A DNA stretch of 64,000 bases from Cohnella sp. CFH 77786. Its GTDB lineage: Bacteria > Bacillota > Bacilli > Paenibacillales > Paenibacillaceae. The DNA lies in the NCBI RefSeq assembly GCF_019400745.1, contig NZ_WJIB01000010.1:1-64000 (forward strand), read 5' to 3'. Every line of letters starts with the position of its first letter. Position 1 is the stretch's first letter. A program made the translations under genes and the position numbers. The notes below the pieces were generated by a model. It was given only the letters and a program-made list of their open reading frames with translations, made no database searches and had not been told where the DNA came from. Positions 24,245-32,231 of the stretch are shown here, in pieces.

Positions 24245-26155
24245 ATGAATTTTCTGAAACGGCACGTTCGCGTGCTCCGAACGTTTTCGATTATTCTCAC
24301 CCTGCTATTTGCGGCCGGCGGCGCGCTTGCCGCTTTCGAGAGGGATGCGGACGCGGTCCGACTCGATTCCTCGGCCTGGCAGTGGGCGCCCGCCCAATCC
24401 TGGAACGAGCGATCTCCGCCGACGGATGGCTGGCGTCCGTATACCGCCCCGGTAGAAGTCGCGCAAACCTACTATTGGCTTCGCGTCCCTCTCCCTCCTT
24501 CGGAGTGGAAGGACCCGTCCCTGTTCATGCTGCACATGGGCGGCAACCGCGTCGTCGCGGACGGTCGAATCGTTTACGAGAACGATCCGGCCAACCTGGG
24601 CGTGCGCGTGAACAGCGGCTTCTATTGGCACATGGCCCGTCTCCCGCTTCCGGTCCCCGGCCATGTCGACTTGCTGCTGCGGAACGGCGTGCTCAGCAAG
24701 CAAAATCCGTCCATCGAATTCGGGGAAAAAGCGTCGTTCGTGAATCGAAGTCTCCACAAAGACCTCGACAACGTCATTTTGGGAGCCTTGCTCATTTTCA
24801 GCAGCCTCGTCTCCCTCGGATTGTACGCTTCCCACCGGGACAAGCTGTATCTCTATTTCGCTTTGCTCGCTTTCGCGGGAGGTTACGCCTCCTTGGTGGG
24901 GAATCAATTCATCAAATTCCTCTGGAGCGATCCCCGGGTGAGCTCCCTGCAGGAAACGGCCATGCCGTGGGCCACTTTCGCCGTCGTCGGCGCGCTCGAG
25001 CAAGTATTTCCCGATATCAACCGGAGGATCGTGAAGACGCTTCGCCGGATCGTGCTGGGATTCTCGGTGATGGCGACCGCCGGCGCGCTAAACGTGTACT
25101 TCTATACCTTCTGGACGTCGTATCTGTATCTCCCCGTTTTCATGTCCATGTTCGTCATTTCGTATTGGACGATCTGGAAGGCTTACCGCAACCGGAGGGA
25201 CGTGGAGTCGATCTGGGTCATGGCCGGGTTCACGTCGCTCGTGGCGGTCGCTTTCGTGCACGTGGTCCGTTACTGGCTCCCTCCGGGCCTGTACGAGTGG
25301 TGGCCCGGTTTGCAGACTTATTTGGACAATCTTCCGGAAGACTTGATTTACCTCGGGCTGTTCGCTTTCGTCATCTGCCTCATCCGTGTCATCGTGTACC
25401 GCTACACCGCGATGAACCGGCAGCTCACGGAAGTCAACCGGTCATTGGAGCAGCTCGTCGAGTCGAGAATCGAGGAAATCCAGGCCAGCAACCGGCAATT
25501 GGAAATCGCCAACGAACGCCTCGCCGCGTCGCTGAAGGAGTCCGCGGAAGCCATGGCCGAAACGATAATGCTGGAGGAGCGGCATCGCATCACGGGCGCC
25601 ATCCACGACACGGTCGGGCATACGCTGTCGGCCGCCATCATCCAGCTCGAAGCCGCCAGAAAGCTGCTTCCGCTCGACCGGGCGCAAGCGGAGGAGAAAC
25701 TGGAAGCTTCGCAGTTCCTGGCACGCCAGGGGCTCGAAGACATCCGGCAATCGGTGCGGCTTCTTCGGGAAGATTCCGGCCATTTCGATTTGCCGGGAGC
25801 CATCGGCGCGCTCATCCGCGAAACGGAACAGACGTCGGGCTGCAGCGTGGAGTGCCGGATCGGCCCGCTGCCGGATTCCCTCTCCTTCCTGCAGAAAAGA
25901 GTCCTGTTCCAGGCGCTGCAGGAAGGCTTGGCCAGCGGCGTGAAGCGGGGGGCCGCCCGCTGTTTCGACTTCGAGCTCACGGCTTCCTCCGGCGCGATCC
26001 GCTTTCTCCTCATCCGCGACGGAATCGCGCTTCCGGAGGAAGCGGCAGAACTCGGGATGAAATCGGTAACCGAGCGGATTTCCCGCCTGGGCGGGGAGCT
26101 CCGGCTGCAGCATTCCCAGGCCGGCGCCGTTCTGTTCGTGTCCATGCCCGCATGA
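24245..26155 (+). CDS. Paralogous 7TM sensor kinase with degraded ATPase domain
   Basis: This 636-residue protein has the same plan as its neighbour: an N-terminal helix, extracytoplasmic domain, seven membrane helices (about 175-387), a coiled coil, and HisKA_3 with H454 in ITGAIHDTVGHTLSAAIIQLEAA. The ATPase region is worn. The N-box Asn is Ser (QEGLASGVKRGA, residue 564) and the GxG loop is lost (AAELGMKSVTERI). The DG at 592-593 remains. It may be unable to autophosphorylate and could act as phosphatase or as a partner in a mixed dimer. The ATG at 24245 follows GGGAGAGAG. Confidence 0.85.
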   Translation: MNFLKRHVRVLRTFSIILTLLFAAGGALAAFERDADAVRLDSSAWQWAPAQSWNERSPPTDGWRPYTAPVEVAQTYYWLRVPLPPSEWKDPSLFMLHMGGNRVVADGRIVYENDPANLGVRVNSGFYWHMARLPLPVPGHVDLLLRNGVLSKQNPSIEFGEKASFVNRSLHKDLDNVILGALLIFSSLVSLGLYASHRDKLYLYFALLAFAGGYASLVGNQFIKFLWSDPRVSSLQETAMPWATFAVVGALEQVFPDINRRIVKTLRRIVLGFSVMATAGALNVYFYTFWTSYLYLPVFMSMFVISYWTIWKAYRNRRDVESIWVMAGFTSLVAVAFVHVVRYWLPPGLYEWWPGLQTYLDNLPEDLIYLGLFAFVICLIRVIVYRYTAMNRQLTEVNRSLEQLVESRIEEIQASNRQLEIANERLAASLKESAEAMAETIMLEERHRITGAIHDTVGHTLSAAIIQLEAARKLLPLDRAQAEEKLEASQFLARQGLEDIRQSVRLLREDSGHFDLPGAIGALIRETEQTSGCSVECRIGPLPDSLSFLQKRVLFQALQEGLASGVKRGAARCFDFELTASSGAIRFLLIRDGIALPEEAAELGMKSVTERISRLGGELRLQHSQAGAVLFVSMPA

Positions 26156-26192
26156 CGACAAGGCGCAGCCCCTACCCGGTTCAACCGTTATA

Positions 26193-26226
26193 AACCCGCC
26201 TTCCGGAAGGAATGGCGGGTTTTGCC
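26193..26226 (+). terminator. Terminator after the second kinase gene
   Basis: AACCCGCC (26193-26200) pairs with GGCGGGTT (26214-26221), ending in TTTG. Confidence 0.75.
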
Positions 26227-26265
26227 GTTACATCAGGAACTCCTAACTGCGGCGGAACGTTTCGA

Positions 26266-26565
26266 TCAGAAACGGAAGATGGTCACACTTTCTCTATCTC
26301 TGCTTATTTCCGCCATAAAAACACCCTCGCCGGGAGGATTCCAAACGTTGTTTTGTTTAATTCGGTAGGAAACTGTAAATCCACGTTTAGAAGGCTTACT
26401 TACATTTACGACTTGTATATTTGACTTTGAAACTTCGTTAGATTCCGAGAGGACTTTAGCCGCCTCTTCATTTGTTAATAAATCGTTTTTTTGAGTGCAG
26501 GCCATCGTTGATATTAAAGTTACCGATAATGCTATCATCGCAATACTCCGTAAAGGATAAAGCAT
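26266..26565 (-). CDS. Small lipoprotein of unknown function
   Basis: This 99-residue protein has a lipoprotein signal ending LISTMAC-TQKN. The mature part is about 77 residues (NEEAAKVLSESNEVSKSNIQVVNVSKPSKRGFTVSYRI ... VFMAEISRDRESVTIFRF), probably one alpha/beta domain. The ATG at 26565 has AGGTGAGG seven bases upstream. The gene is richer in A+T than its neighbours and stands alone, which may point to transfer. Confidence 0.6.
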   Translation of the reverse strand: MLYPLRSIAMIALSVTLISTMACTQKNDLLTNEEAAKVLSESNEVSKSNIQVVNVSKPSKRGFTVSYRIKQNNVWNPPGEGVFMAEISRDRESVTIFRF

Positions 26566-26725
26566 AATCACACCTCACCTGGATTTGATATCCTTATAGC
26601 TTAACGACAGAAGTAAAGAAAAGGTTTCGTTCGCCTATCAGCCCTCCCGGTTGCATCCCCTCTCCCGAGATTTTCCATCATCTTTTGGAAGCGATCCCTG
26701 TTGTTTATAACGCCACCGATTGTGT

Positions 26726-26754
26726 TATAATATGTGGGAACACACGTTCCCACA
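26726..26754 (+). promoter_or_regulatory. LexA/DinR-type SOS box at the SPL-like gene promoter
   Basis: TATAAT (26726-26731) is followed at 26733-26754 by a 22-base palindrome with core GGAACACACGTTCC. This matches the Gram-positive LexA consensus CGAAC-N4-GTTYC except for the first base. A box directly behind the -10 should block transcription until DNA damage. Confidence 0.6.
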
Positions 26755-26774
26755 TTGAACCTCGGAGGCGCGCC

Positions 26775-27716
26775 ATGAATCCGATCCGATATGAGCCCAT
26801 CCGCCCCAAAACGGTGCTGAATCCCGTCAAAGCCGCTTCGATGCCGTTCGATTGGTCGATCAATCCTTACCGGGGCTGCCAGCACGGCTGCAGCTTCTGT
26901 TATGCCCGCAGCACCCACGCTTTCATCGGGGAAACCGCGGACGACGCCTTCCGGAACCACGTATTCTGGAAGCAGGACGCCCCGGACGTGCTTCGCGGCC
27001 AATTGAAGAAGATGGCGGGAAGGCTGCCCCCATACGTGGCCGTCGGCACCGCGACGGATCCGTACCAGCAGCTGGAAGGCAAAGCCCGGCTGACCCGGGG
27101 CTGCCTGGAGGCGCTGGCCGAATACGGCGTGCCGGCCAGCATCACCACGCGTTCTCCGCTCGTGCTCCGCGACCTCGACCTGCTGCAGCTGATGCCCGGG
27201 TCTACCGTGAATATCAGCATCCATACGCTGGATCCGGATATATGGCGGACGTTCGAACCTTCTACCCCAGCCCCGCGCCTTCGCCTGGATACCGTCCGCA
27301 AGCTGAACGAAGCCGGCATCCAGGCAGGCGTATTCATCGCCCCGATCCTCCCGTACATCTCGGACGACGAGTCCTCGATCGAGGCCTTGCTCGCCGAATG
27401 CGCGAAGGTCCGCGCAGCGTTCGTGATGCCCTCCTTCCTGCGCTTGTCGACTTCGGAGGTGAAAAGCTGGTTCTTCCAGACTCTTCGGCAGCATTACCCC
27501 CATCTGACGGAAACGTACGGCAGGCTGTACTGGGGCTCGGGCTACGTCCCGGATTCGTATAAGCAGCCCATGCGCGAGCGCATACGCCGTCAGCTTGCGG
27601 CCAGCGGGTTGTCGGCGCATGAACCGGTCGGGAAGGGGAATCGGGAGAATCAAGGGAATCGAACTTCGAATCCGCCCGAACCCTCCATCGGGCCGGTACA
27701 GTTGACGCTCTTTTAG
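26775..27716 (+). CDS. SPL-like radical SAM protein (Rv2578c family)
   Basis: This 313-residue protein starts MNPIRYEPIRPKTVLNPV. It carries the radical SAM cluster motif Cx3Cx2C at C35, C39 and C42 (YRGCQHGCSFCYAR). Later motifs (VAVGTATDPYQQLE; ITTRSPLVLRDLDLL; NISIHTLDP) match the SPL/Rv2578c-type family related to spore photoproduct lyase. CGGAGG precedes the ATG. The promoter contains a LexA-type box, so a DNA-damage role is inferred. The last 40 residues are low complexity. Confidence 0.8.
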   Translation: MNPIRYEPIRPKTVLNPVKAASMPFDWSINPYRGCQHGCSFCYARSTHAFIGETADDAFRNHVFWKQDAPDVLRGQLKKMAGRLPPYVAVGTATDPYQQLEGKARLTRGCLEALAEYGVPASITTRSPLVLRDLDLLQLMPGSTVNISIHTLDPDIWRTFEPSTPAPRLRLDTVRKLNEAGIQAGVFIAPILPYISDDESSIEALLAECAKVRAAFVMPSFLRLSTSEVKSWFFQTLRQHYPHLTETYGRLYWGSGYVPDSYKQPMRERIRRQLAASGLSAHEPVGKGNRENQGNRTSNPPEPSIGPVQLTLF

Positions 27717-27723
27717 GTATAAA

Positions 27724-27740
27724 TGTCATATAATATGACA
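27724..27740. promoter_or_regulatory. GlnR/TnrA-type box upstream of the nitrate transporter
   Basis: TGTCATATAATATGACA fits TGTNA-N7-TNACA exactly. It lies about 60 bases upstream of the -35 of the nitrate operon. A second, one-mismatch copy at 27788-27804 covers the -35. Confidence 0.65.
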
Positions 27741-27787
27741 CAGAAATGAACCATTTTCTGTTTCTACGGAAAAACTCCCCTAAATTA

Positions 27788-27827
27788 CGTTAAATTTATT
27801 GACATAAAAACAGGACACAAATATAAT
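27788..27827 (+). promoter_or_regulatory. Nitrate operon promoter with second GlnR/TnrA-like box
   Basis: TTGACA (27799-27804) and TATAAT (27822-27827) are separated by exactly 17 bases. The sequence CGTTAAATTTATTGACA (27788-27804) is one mismatch from the GlnR/TnrA pattern and overlaps the -35, a position suited to repression by GlnR. Confidence 0.7.
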
Positions 27828-27848
27828 GACCCTATAGCAGCATCATGC

Positions 27849-27921
27849 GGCACAAGGGCGTGCCTCAACCAGGCAATGAAGCCGGGAGCAGTCGAACCAT
27901 TCGACCGCCGCCGGCTTTTTT
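27849..27921 (+). promoter_or_regulatory. ANTAR-type two-hairpin leader with terminator
   Basis: Hairpin 1 is GGCAC-AAGGGC-GTGCC (27849-27864). Hairpin 2 is CCAGGC-AATGAA-GCCGGG (27869-27886). Both have six-base loops with A at position 1 and G at position 4, the hallmark of ANTAR protein targets. The 3' arm of hairpin 2 overlaps GCCGG (27881-27885), the first arm of a terminator that closes with CCGGC (27911-27915) and six T. The two folds exclude each other. An ANTAR protein of the NasT/NasR type could therefore allow read-through into the nitrate genes. Confidence 0.7.
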
Positions 27922-27978
27922 GATTGCAGTAAAACCGTTTTCAAAAGTGCGTCGCCAAATTGGAGAGGAGAGTCACCT

Positions 27979-29211
27979 ATGGACAAAAAAGGATTTTCTC
28001 AAGCCGGACACAAGCCTTCCCTTCTCAGCGCTTTCTTGTACTTCGATGTAAGTTTCATGATCTGGGTTCTGCTTGGGCCGCTTTCCGTCATTATCATGAA
28101 AGATTTCAATTTGACCGCCGCCCAGAAAGCCGATCTGGTCGCACTCCCGGTTCTCGGCGGATCTATCCTTCGTCTCGTGTTAGGTTTCCTTACGGATCGA
28201 ATCGGACCCAAACGCACCGGACAGCTCGGCATGTTGATCACGTTTATTCCGCTCGTCTGGGGATGGCAATTCGCGGACACGCTGAGCAGCATCCACTATG
28301 TCGGTTTGCTTCTCGGAGTCGCAGGGGCGAGCTTCGCCGCCGCGTTGCCGCTGGCCAGCCGCTGGTACCCGCCGCAATATCAAGGCCTGGCCATGGGCAT
28401 CGCGGGAGCCGGCAACAGCGGCACGGTTTTCACCACGCTGTTCGCCAACCGGATCGCGACTTATTTCGGAGACTGGCACGTCGTCTTCGGCTTCGCTCTC
28501 ATTCCGCTTGCCATCGTCTTCATTGTTTTCTCCCTGCTGGCCAAAGACAGTCCCAATCAACCGGCTCCGGCCAAACTGGTCGATTACGGCAAAGTGCTGA
28601 CGAAGCGGGACACCTGGTTGTTCAACCTGCTCTACAGCGTCACGTTCGGCGGTTTCGTCGGCATGTCCAGCTACCTGACGATTTTCTTTAATACCCAATA
28701 CGGCCTTTCCGCTATCCAGGCTGCGAACTTCACGACCATATGCGTCATCGCGGGCAGCTTCTTCCGGCCGCTCGGCGGTTGGCTGGCCGACAAAGTCGGC
28801 GGCATCCGCATGCTGCTCATGCTGTATGGAGGCGTCGCCATCATGATGGCTGCCATTTCCACACTGCCTTCGCTGGCCGTGGTTACCATCCTGCTGTTTG
28901 CCATGATGATGATGCTCGGCATGGGCAACGGTTCTGTGTTCCAATTGGTGCCGCAGCGCTTCGGGAAAGAAATCGGAATCGTGACCGGCATTGTCGGTGC
29001 GGCAGGCGGCCTCGGAGGTTACTTCCTCCCTAAAATTCTCGGCAACGTCAAGCAAGCCACCGGCAGCTACTCGACTGGTTTCTTGATCCTGGGCGGAATC
29101 GCCGTCCTTTGCATCATCACGATTCTGGCGGTGCAGAAAGATTGGAAATCCTCCTTCGTCGGTCAAGGAGGACGCGCCAATACCGCTAACGAAGCAACAG
29201 CGCAAGCCTAG
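27979..29211 (+). CDS. NarK/NasA-type nitrate/nitrite transporter
   Basis: This 410-residue major facilitator has twelve membrane segments and the two Gly-rich nitrate motifs of the NNP family: GAGNSGT at about 143-149 and GMGNGS at about 314-319. A charged loop links the halves (SPNQPAPAKLVDYGKVLTKRDTW). GGAGAGGAGAG precedes the ATG. It is followed by the nitrate reductase gene and preceded by nitrogen-control sites, so it probably imports nitrate for assimilation. Direction (uptake or nitrite export) is inferred. Confidence 0.88.
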   Translation: MDKKGFSQAGHKPSLLSAFLYFDVSFMIWVLLGPLSVIIMKDFNLTAAQKADLVALPVLGGSILRLVLGFLTDRIGPKRTGQLGMLITFIPLVWGWQFADTLSSIHYVGLLLGVAGASFAAALPLASRWYPPQYQGLAMGIAGAGNSGTVFTTLFANRIATYFGDWHVVFGFALIPLAIVFIVFSLLAKDSPNQPAPAKLVDYGKVLTKRDTWLFNLLYSVTFGGFVGMSSYLTIFFNTQYGLSAIQAANFTTICVIAGSFFRPLGGWLADKVGGIRMLLMLYGGVAIMMAAISTLPSLAVVTILLFAMMMMLGMGNGSVFQLVPQRFGKEIGIVTGIVGAAGGLGGYFLPKILGNVKQATGSYSTGFLILGGIAVLCIITILAVQKDWKSSFVGQGGRANTANEATAQA

Positions 29212-29309
29212 TACGACAGCATGAAACGATTTCGAATCGGAAACCTGGGAGCTGCGGCATATTCGTCGCAGCATCTTGGCTTCGATTCCGGATGGTAAGG
29301 AGGAAACCC

Positions 29310-31532
29310 ATGCTCACACTCAAACCCCAACCGGCCGATACCCGGTTCCCCCTGCGCTCCCACTGCTGTTATTGCAGCATGCAGTGCGGAATCGAGGTTT
29401 CTCCGGACGCCGCCGGAACGGGCTGGGAAATCAAACCCAGCTCCGATTTCCCCGTCGCGACGGGGCGCCTGTGCCAGAAGGGTTTCAACGCCATGGGACA
29501 CGTTCTTCATCCCGACCGGCTTTCCGTTCCCCTCGGCAGGGAGCGGAAGCCGGACGGACATCTCCCGGAACGCTTGAATCCGTTCACTTGGGATGAAGCT
29601 CTGGACGAGATCGCTTCCAAACTAAAGACGCTTCGCAAGCTTCACGGCCCGGATTCCGTCGCCGTGTTCGGCGGCGGGTCTCTTACGAACGAGATGAGCT
29701 ACCTGCTCGGCAAATTCGCCCGGGTCGCCCTCGGGACCCGCTACATCGATTACAACGGACGGTATTGCATGTCCTCGGCCGCCGCCGCCCAGCATCTCGC
29801 GTTCGGCATCGACCGGGGACTGAATTTCCCGCTCGACGAAATCCCGCGCGCCAAGTACATCATCCTGGCGGGCACGAACATCGCGGAATGCCAGCCGACG
29901 ATGATGCCGTATTTGCTGGCCGCCAAGAAACAAGGGGCGGTCATCGTCACGATCGACCCCCGCAACACAATGACGTCCAAAATCGCCGACATCCACATCC
30001 GCTTGCAGCCGGGTTTCGATTCGGTGCTGGTTAATTCGCTCCTTCACGTCATTTTGGAGGAAAAGCTGTACGACGCCAAATTCGTGGAGACACGGACGAA
30101 CGGATTGGAAGAGGTCCGCGGCGCGGTCAAGGATTTCCCGCCGGACGTCGTGGAGCGTTACACCGGCATCCCCGAAGAAGTCATTCGGGTCGTGGCGCGC
30201 GGATTCGCCAAGGCGGAAACGGGCATCGTACTGACGGCGAGGGGCTTGGAGCAGCAAATCAACGGCGTCGAGCACGCATTGAATTACATGAATTTGTGCC
30301 TGCTGACGGGCAAGATCGGCCGTCCCGGCTGCGGTTACGGAGCGGTCACAGGGCAAGCGAACGGCCAAGGCGGACGGGAGCACGGACAGAAAGCGGACCA
30401 GTTGCCCGGCTATCGGTCCATCGAGGATCCGGCCGCGAGAGAATACGTGGCGGGCGTATGGGGAGTCGATCCGGCGTCGCTCCCGGGCAAAGGGGTTTCC
30501 GCGTACGAGTTGTTCCAGAAGATGGAGAGCGGGGAAATCAAGGCTTTGATCGTGCTCGGCTCCAACCCCGTCGTCTCCAGTCCGAACGCGAACCGGGTCC
30601 TTGCGGCGATGCAGAAGCTGGAGCTATGCGTCGTCGTGGACCTGTTCGAGACGGAGACGGCCGCTTGCGCGGACTGGCTGCTGCCGGGTTCCTCCTTCCT
30701 CGAGACGGAAGGCACACTGACGAATCTAGAAGGCAGGGTCTTTCACCGTCCCCGGGTTTTCGCGAAACCTCCGGGAGGCCTGGAGGATTACGAAATCATT
30801 TGCGGATTGGCCGAGCGCCTCGGCGCCGGAGAGCTTTTCCGGTATGCAGACAACGAGGAGATTTTCCGCGAGCTGTGCCTGGCGACGAAAGGCGGCAAAG
30901 CGGATTACAGCGGCATGACGTACGAGAGGCTGCAACAAGAGAAAGGCCTGTTCTGGCCTTGTCCTTCGCCCGAACATGAGGGCACGCCCAGAATGTTCGG
31001 GCAGTCGTTCCACCATCCGGACGGCAGGGCGAAGCTGCATGGCATTCGGCCGGGCAAACCGGCGGAGACGACGGATTCCTCATATCCCTATTTGCTGACG
31101 ACGGGCCGGGTAGGCAGCCATTACTTGAGCGGCACGCAAACCCGGCGGACGGAAGGGCTGATGAAGAAATCCCCGGTGCCGGTCGCGGAAATCCATCCGT
31201 CCCTCGCGGAGAAAATCAAGCTCCGCCCGGATGACCGGATCCGCGTCGTCTCCCGGCGCGGTAACGCCGTATTCGCCTGCAAAATCACGTCGGAAATCCA
31301 TCCGACGACGATCTTCGTCCCTTTCCATTGGGGCGGCGAACAGTCGGTCAACTTGCTCACTTCCGACGCGCTTCATCCGATCAGCCGAATGCCCGAATTC
31401 AAGATCGCAGCCGTCCGAGTGGAACGCTTCCCGCCCGAAGCCGCGACCGTGCCTGCAGCGGCAGCTTCGGCCGCGACCGCACTTAAGCCTGCGCCTGCCG
31501 CTGCCGCCGCGACCGGACACGCGCAATCATGA
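29310..31532 (+). CDS. nasC: Assimilatory nitrate reductase catalytic subunit
   Basis: This 740-residue molybdopterin oxidoreductase has an N-terminal Cx2Cx3C...C cluster motif (HCCYCSMQCGIEV; GRLCQKGFN), the molybdopterin core (YNGRYCMSSAAAAQHLAFG; LAGTNIAECQP; ITIDPRNT-like VTIDPRNTMTSKIADIH), and a C-terminal dinucleotide domain (LLTTGRVGSHYLSGTQTRR). It reduces nitrate to nitrite in the cytoplasm. The last 35 residues are an Ala/Pro-rich tail not usual for the family. GGAGG precedes the ATG at 29310. No electron-transfer subunit or nitrite reductase lies in the window. Confidence 0.9.
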   Translation: MLTLKPQPADTRFPLRSHCCYCSMQCGIEVSPDAAGTGWEIKPSSDFPVATGRLCQKGFNAMGHVLHPDRLSVPLGRERKPDGHLPERLNPFTWDEALDEIASKLKTLRKLHGPDSVAVFGGGSLTNEMSYLLGKFARVALGTRYIDYNGRYCMSSAAAAQHLAFGIDRGLNFPLDEIPRAKYIILAGTNIAECQPTMMPYLLAAKKQGAVIVTIDPRNTMTSKIADIHIRLQPGFDSVLVNSLLHVILEEKLYDAKFVETRTNGLEEVRGAVKDFPPDVVERYTGIPEEVIRVVARGFAKAETGIVLTARGLEQQINGVEHALNYMNLCLLTGKIGRPGCGYGAVTGQANGQGGREHGQKADQLPGYRSIEDPAAREYVAGVWGVDPASLPGKGVSAYELFQKMESGEIKALIVLGSNPVVSSPNANRVLAAMQKLELCVVVDLFETETAACADWLLPGSSFLETEGTLTNLEGRVFHRPRVFAKPPGGLEDYEIICGLAERLGAGELFRYADNEEIFRELCLATKGGKADYSGMTYERLQQEKGLFWPCPSPEHEGTPRMFGQSFHHPDGRAKLHGIRPGKPAETTDSSYPYLLTTGRVGSHYLSGTQTRRTEGLMKKSPVPVAEIHPSLAEKIKLRPDDRIRVVSRRGNAVFACKITSEIHPTTIFVPFHWGGEQSVNLLTSDALHPISRMPEFKIAAVRVERFPPEAATVPAAAASAATALKPAPAAAAATGHAQS

Positions 31533-31581
31533 TCGCGTTGCCTTTGGACGGCGGCGTCCAGGGCAGTGCCCGCTAATCGAA

Positions 31582-31616
31582 CGATCCCTTCTGCTCGGTA
31601 GAAGGGATCGTGTTTT
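31582..31616 (+). terminator. Terminator of the nitrate operon
   Basis: CGATCCCTTCT (31582-31592) pairs perfectly with AGAAGGGATCG (31600-31610), followed by TGTTTT. Confidence 0.85.
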
Positions 31617-31762
31617 CGTTCTGCGGCCCTCGATGCAGGTCCCGAAACAGCAAATATTCATATTCATAAAGCTTTTTGTTCCAACATACGGAAACTGCAT
31701 GGGCCCGTCGAAACCGCACCATCTGAAGCCTGCGACGGCCGCCGCGTTGCCTGCCGCCCGTA

Positions 31763-31860
31763 CCTGCCATCTGCCATCTGCCATCCGCTACCTGACACCT
31801 GACACCTGACACCTGACACCTGCCATCTGGCATCTGGCATCTGCCACCTGACACCTGCCT
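31763..31860. repeat. Tandem array of fourteen seven-base units
   Basis: The array runs in register as CCTGCCA, TCTGCCA, TCTGCCA, TCCGCTA, four CCTGACA, CCTGCCA, two TCTGGCA, TCTGCCA, CCTGACA and a last CCTGCC-type unit. The unit is YCTGMCA. It lies between the nitrate terminator and the sigma factor gene. Because seven is not a multiple of three, it does not favour coding. It may be a slippage-prone intergenic array. Confidence 0.8.
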
Positions 31861-32231
31861 GCCATGACCCGTCACTCGGCACAATAGCTGTCCGCAGCGA
31901 ACCGTCTCAACCGTCCAATTAACCTTCAAACTGCCATTTGTTGCGATTGGGGGGCGCGATTCTTTGCTAATTGCATATAGACAACTATTTTTTCCGAAAT
32001 CGTTTATTTGGGAGGCACTAACAGCATAAATACATTTATTCGAGACCCAAACATCTGCATTTCGCCGAATCGAAAGAATCTAAATGTAATTTGCATTTAG
32101 TGAACGTAAATCATGTGTTTTTTGACATACTAACTGTATTTTAGCTCTTAGCAGCCATCGAATCGACAAACCCGGAAAACAACTCGCGCCGTTGAAAGCG
32201 GAAGTTTCCTTGCTGCGAAAGCCTCGATGTG
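31861..32231. other. Intergenic A+T-rich stretch
   Basis: This stretch downstream of the sigma factor gene (which reads leftward) has no convincing coding frame. It holds one palindrome, CTAAATG-N7-CATTTAG (32080-32100), and long A+T tracts. Nothing else can be supported. Confidence 0.5.

Noticed and set aside
27841..27921. Cyclic di-GMP or molybdenum cofactor riboswitch
   Set aside because: Consensus words of those classes are missing, while two hexaloops with A1/G4 and an overlapping terminator fit the ANTAR leader better.
31573..31929. Minus-strand frame through the heptamer array
   Set aside because: The repeated peptide follows from the DNA repeat; no start signals, and seven-base slippage would constantly shift the frame.
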